A DNA stretch of 17,305 nucleotides. Source: Spirochaetaceae bacterium. GTDB lineage: Bacteria > Spirochaetota > Spirochaetia > SZUA-6 > Bin103. The position numbers and the translations under genes were made by a program. Where the stretch lies: positions 1 through 17,305 of the forward strand of contig JAPPKD010000307.1 of NCBI GenBank assembly GCA_028820215.1, read 5' to 3'. The notes beneath the pieces were generated by a model. The model saw only the letters and a program-made list of their open reading frames with translations. It did not search any database and was not told the origin of the DNA. Below are positions 14,614 through 17,305 of the stretch, piece after piece (within the stretch, counting starts at the first letter, position 1; each line of letters begins with the position of its first letter).

Positions 14614-15291
14614 GTGGTCCTGCGCGGCGAACGGCACATCATCGTCTCGGAGAACGCCAACCGCGGCTACTGGACCGGCGGCCACTATCCGGAGGCGTGG
14701 ACGCCGGTCAGCGTCTTCAAGCGCTACGACCGGGAGCCCAGGGGATCGGGGGTGGAGCCCCACTATCACGACGGCGACGAGTTCTGGCTGTTCGCCGAAG
14801 GGGAAGGCGAGGTGTGGCTGGGCGACCGGGTGTACCCGATCACGCCCAACACTGCGGTCTACACGCCGCGCGGCGTCGTGCACCGCTTCCAGATGTTCAC
14901 GGAGTTCCAGAACAACGCGCTGGTGACGCGCCTGGAGGTCCGGCAGCGCCAGGGCCACCTGGTGCCGGCGGCCGACGGCGAACCTCGCGCCCTCGCCGCG
15001 CCGATCATCGTCGGCGGCGAGGAGAACTCCGGTCCCTTTCTGGATCGCGGCCCGCGCTGTCCGCTGAGCGAGTTGCGGGTGGTCGATCTGGGGACCGGCG
15101 AGGTCCCCTCGGACCTGGACGGAGCTGCCCTGACCAACGAGCACCTGCTGGTGCTCAGCGGCGCCGTCGAGCTGACGGCGGACGGCGTGACCGTGACAGT
15201 GGCTCGCGGCGACGTCGCCCTCCTGCGAGCCGACGCGTCACGCCGGGTGGCGAGCACAGCCGGGGCGCGCGTGGCGCTGGCGCGGGAATGA
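14614..15291 (+). CDS. Cupin-domain protein
   Basis: Predicted metal-binding beta-barrel protein of about 225 residues. The first cupin has the HxH-type motif EPHYHDGDEFWLFAEGEGEV (about residues 47-66), with a second histidine in TPRGVVHRFQMF. Together these give the usual two-His, one-Glu/Asp, one-His site. The C-terminal half (TNEHLLVLSGAVELTADG and VARGDVALLRAD) looks like a second, degenerate cupin without metal ligands, so this is probably a bicupin. The start is uncertain. A GTG at 14614 lies 4 nt after the aldo/keto reductase stop with no Shine-Dalgarno, which implies reinitiation. An in-frame TTG at 14572 would overlap that gene by 38 nt. The end overlaps the NUDIX ATG (ATGA). The catalytic function is unknown; isomerase, dioxygenase and sensor roles all occur in cupins. 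Confidence 0.85.
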   Translation: MVLRGERHIIVSENANRGYWTGGHYPEAWTPVSVFKRYDREPRGSGVEPHYHDGDEFWLFAEGEGEVWLGDRVYPITPNTAVYTPRGVVHRFQMFTEFQNNALVTRLEVRQRQGHLVPAADGEPRALAAPIIVGGEENSGPFLDRGPRCPLSELRVVDLGTGEVPSDLDGAALTNEHLLVLSGAVELTADGVTVTVARGDVALLRADASRRVASTAGARVALARE

Positions 15292-15866
15292 CCGGCCAGG
15301 AGACCGGGAGCGGCGACAGAGGCTCGCCCGTAAGGCCGTGGCGGCGGGTCGCAGGCGAGATGGCGTTCGAGCACCCGCTGTTCAAGGTCGAGTGCCAGGA
15401 GATCGCCGCCGGTGAGGACCGCCGGGACGTCGTCGCCATCCATACCGGAAACTGGGTGAACGTGATCCCCATACGCGACGACGGGCAGGTGGTCCTGATC
15501 CGCCAGTGGCGCTTCGGGATCGCCGCGCCGACGCTGGAGATCCCCGGCGGCGTGGTCGATCCCGGCGAGTCACCGCACGAGGCCGCTCAACGGGAACTGC
15601 TGGAAGAGACCGGCTACCGTGCGGCGCGGTGGACCCCGCTCGGCGCCGTCCATCCGAACCCGGCGTTCATGTCCAACGAGTGCTCGATGTTCCTGGCCGA
15701 AGGACTCGAATGGGTCGAGACCCCGCGCGGCGACGGAGACGAGGAGATCGACGTCGACTCAGCCCCGCTCGCGAGCATCCCTGACCTGATACGCGATGGC
15801 CGCATTTCCCACTCGTTGGTAATCGTCGCGTTCCATCTGCTGTCGCTTCGCGGAGGAGAATCGTGA
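15288..15866 (+). CDS. NUDIX hydrolase, ADP-ribose pyrophosphatase-like
   Basis: Cleaves a nucleoside diphosphate linked to another moiety (X), using Mg2+. The 192-residue protein carries a complete NUDIX box: Gly88 opens GVVDPGESPHEAAQRELLEE, which continues TGY, with Arg102-Glu103 and Glu106-Glu107 in place. The preceding VVLIRQWRFGIAAPTLEIPG is typical of the ADP-ribose/GDP-mannose pyrophosphatase branch, where a hydrophobic strand and an E-x-P-G-G segment precede the box. The ATG overlaps the cupin TGA by 4 nt, and the stop overlaps the lipoprotein GTG by 4 nt. The shared operon with a macro-domain gene makes ADP-ribose or a related compound a reasonable substrate guess, but this is inference. 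Confidence 0.92.
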   Translation: MTGQETGSGDRGSPVRPWRRVAGEMAFEHPLFKVECQEIAAGEDRRDVVAIHTGNWVNVIPIRDDGQVVLIRQWRFGIAAPTLEIPGGVVDPGESPHEAAQRELLEETGYRAARWTPLGAVHPNPAFMSNECSMFLAEGLEWVETPRGDGDEEIDVDSAPLASIPDLIRDGRISHSLVIVAFHLLSLRGGES

Positions 15867-16177
15867 AACGCATCGTGACAATCGCTGTCGTGCTCGTTGC
15901 GGCGCTGATGCTGGCCGGCTGCGCCGCCGGCCCCAATGCGCTCGTCGGCTCGGCGGACGACCAGGGCCAGCTTGCCGGCTTCTGGCTCGGCATCTGGCAC
16001 GGCGTGATCGCGCCGGTCACCTTCGTGATCTCGCTCTTCTCGGAGCGCGTGCACTTGTACGAGGTCCACAACAACGGCGGCTGGTACAACTTCGGATTCA
16101 TGATCGGCTTGTGGATTTCGATCGCCGGCCCCGCCCACGGCACGGCCCGCAAGCGGCGTCGCCGATCGCGGGAGTGA
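15863..16177 (+). CDS. Small lipoprotein with additional hydrophobic segments, uncharacterised
   Basis: A 104-residue protein starting at a GTG preceded by GGAGGAG and overlapping the NUDIX stop (GTGA). The N-terminus (MKRIVTIAVVLVAALMLAGC) is a lipoprotein signal with lipobox LAGC and lipidated Cys20. Two further hydrophobic stretches (FWLGIWHGVIAPVTFVISLF and FGFMIGLWISIAG, about residues 40-60 and 77-90) flank a conserved-looking VHLYEVHNNGGWYNF. The C-terminus is strongly basic (RKRRRRSRE). Similar small membrane proteins with the FWxGxWHGxIAPxTFxxSLF and HNNGGWYNFGF pattern are known from many environmental bacteria, but I know of no function. It is the last gene of the five-gene operon. 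Confidence 0.82.
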   Translation: MKRIVTIAVVLVAALMLAGCAAGPNALVGSADDQGQLAGFWLGIWHGVIAPVTFVISLFSERVHLYEVHNNGGWYNFGFMIGLWISIAGPAHGTARKRRRRSRE

Positions 16178-16230
16178 CGGCGTTTGGAGATAGCTCACTG
16201 CGGGTGGTAGCTGAAGTTCCCGCGTTCACC

Positions 16231-16247
16231 CGGGGTTCGAAGCCTCG
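16231..16247 (+). other. tRNA T-arm-like stem-loop in the intergenic gap beside the low-GC gene
   Basis: CGGGG / TTCGAAG / CCTCG forms a 5-bp stem (one G-U pair) and a 7-base loop matching a tRNA T-arm, including G53-C61 and TTCGA. No matching acceptor stem, 7-base anticodon loop or CCA was found. The rest of the 16178-16304 gap holds only a short GCGGG/CCCGC inverted repeat (16200-16223). It may be a tRNA remnant at an integration boundary, or coincidence. Confidence 0.3.
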
Positions 16248-16304
16248 TCTTGCTGCGTTGCAGTTATCGCTAAGTCGGGCTCCTTGACGCTGGGACCCAA
16301 GGGT

Positions 16305-17231
16305 TTACTCGGCGTCGTGCTGGGAACTATCGTCAATAAGGTTGTTGGTTAGCAGTTCAAGGCGACGGATTGACTCCGCGAATCCGATACCACCGGAGCC
16401 ACGAAAGAAGTTGCTCCGGAACCTCTCAACTAGGGCAATGACATCCTGCGACTGTTTCCGTTCCTTTGGTGTAACCTCCTTGTCTGTATTCTCGACTACT
16501 GCGAAGTGCCGTTGAAGAAGTGGCGAGCTTGGTAGTTCCGACGGTGTCATCGAATAGAGTTCCTCTTCATGGGAACCAACGGCGATCGTCGCCTCAAAGA
16601 GATTCCCTTCGTGCTGTTGTTTAATGTGTTGAAGCGACGGGCGATCAAACACATGGCCTATGGCATCAGCGTCCGATATCTCTCCTCGCGCAAGGCGATG
16701 ATACATGCCCGGGGCGATGGTTCGTAGGATCAACGCTGTCACGGCAGCTATGGTAAACGACTGCTGGTCACTACGGAGCGAGGCGTATACAAGACCAAGG
16801 CGGTGCATGGCCTGAGAGATTCTGCGGATGCTCAGATCAGTCGCTCCGAAAAAGGTCTTTGCCATCTTCTGCACAGTCTCCGAATGCCGTCGTGCGTTCG
16901 TGTCCTGTGTCCTCTGTAGGTAAGAATCGAGGCCGATCGAGACAAACATGGCATCGATAAAGGCTCCTCTGTCCGGGTCGGGTAGCTGAAATTCTATGTC
17001 AAAGAATCGTCGAAGATAACCCTCTGCATCAAATCGATCTCCGTAGATGGCTTGAATCGAATGCGCAAGTTCGGAGCGGTTGATGGCCAGCACAAACACA
17101 ATATTCTCAACGGAGAACAAATGCTTCGCGACCTCAAGGAGTTCGATCGCATAGGTGGGTCGACATCTGTCGAGCTCATCGATCATCACGATCAACGGAC
17201 GCTTGGTAGCTTCCTTCGACTTTTCGGCCAT
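16305..17231 (-). CDS. KAP-family P-loop NTPase, C-terminal part lacking Walker A
   Basis: A 308-residue reading frame that matches the part of KAP NTPases after the Walker A motif. The Walker B signature is clear (PLIVMIDELDRCRPTYAIEL, residues 12-31). It is followed by the typical AKHLFSVENIVFVLAINRSE and FDAEGYLRRFFDIEFQLPD. No GxxxxGKS/T occurs in the frame. The ATG has no Shine-Dalgarno. Homology seems to extend upstream of it (AGFKAVLRR), up to an in-frame TAA at 17259-17261, so the gene looks 5'-truncated or frame-disrupted. The rest may lie past the right edge. The base composition is far less GC-rich than all neighbours, and codons use A and T freely, pointing to horizontal transfer. 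KAP proteins are found in mobile and defence-linked loci, but no partner gene is visible. Confidence 0.8.
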   Translation of the reverse strand: MAEKSKEATKRPLIVMIDELDRCRPTYAIELLEVAKHLFSVENIVFVLAINRSELAHSIQAIYGDRFDAEGYLRRFFDIEFQLPDPDRGAFIDAMFVSIGLDSYLQRTQDTNARRHSETVQKMAKTFFGATDLSIRRISQAMHRLGLVYASLRSDQQSFTIAAVTALILRTIAPGMYHRLARGEISDADAIGHVFDRPSLQHIKQQHEGNLFEATIAVGSHEEELYSMTPSELPSSPLLQRHFAVVENTDKEVTPKERKQSQDVIALVERFRSNFFRGSGGIGFAESIRRLELLTNNLIDDSSQHDAE

Positions 17232-17305
17232 ACGACGAAGAACGGCCTTAAACCCGGCTTATTCGGTGCGCCGTGAGAAGGCGTCATTCCCTAGCGGGTG
17301 CGAGT

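Noticed and set aside
16190..16260. A complete tRNA gene around the T-arm-like loop
   Set aside because: No complementary acceptor strands, D-arm or 7-base anticodon loop could be fitted. The GCGGG/CCCGC stem upstream encloses a 14-base loop.

Overview
This window is GC-rich DNA (roughly 70% G+C by eye) from a bacterial chromosome and is densely packed with genes. It suggests a free-living Gram-negative-type bacterium that salvages cobalamin. A high-GC member of Spirochaetota, Chloroflexota or a similar uncultured lineage would fit the mix of a UxuA-like enzyme, an EctD-like dioxygenase and a uncharacterised beta-propeller family. The sequence alone does not settle the phylum. The last kilobase, a KAP-type NTPase fragment, has much lower G+C and looks acquired.

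Layout. (1) 1-5033, minus strand: a cobalamin uptake and assembly operon, btuC-btuF-btuD-cobT-cobS. It is preceded by a convincing promoter and a cobalamin riboswitch, and it runs off the left edge inside cobS. BtuCDF import corrinoid, and CobT and CobS attach the lower ligand. The riboswitch should shut the operon off when adenosylcobalamin is plentiful. (2) 5041-8644, minus strand: topA (DNA topoisomerase I without zinc fingers, with C-terminal repeats and a basic tail), preceded by an EctD-like Fe(II)/2-oxoglutarate dioxygenase. (3) 8698-10509, plus strand: a homodimer-type ABC exporter divergent from the dioxygenase. (4) 10528-13011, minus strand: a two-gene operon of a beta-propeller glycosidase-like protein and a UxuA-like mannonate dehydratase family protein. 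(5) 13092-16177, plus strand: a tight five-gene operon of macro-domain protein (apparently frameshifted), aldo/keto reductase, cupin, NUDIX hydrolase and a small lipoprotein. The last three junctions overlap or nearly touch. (6) 16305-17231, minus strand: the C-terminal part of a KAP P-loop NTPase with no Walker A in the visible sequence and an in-frame stop just upstream.

Regulatory points. topA, the dioxygenase gene and the macro-domain gene each have a -10-like TAnnnT hexamer 6-7 nt before the start codon and no Shine-Dalgarno sequence, which predicts leaderless mRNAs. The ABC exporter, aldo/keto reductase, UxuA-like gene, btuF, btuC and lipoprotein genes instead have clear Shine-Dalgarno sequences. 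The convergent exporter and UxuA-like genes share an inverted repeat that contains both stop codons. No gene-free stretch exceeds 300 bases. No IS element, CRISPR array or complete RNA gene was seen. No clearly new system stands out. The best leads are the leaderless promoters, the macro/NUDIX operon with its frameshift, and the truncated low-GC KAP gene.
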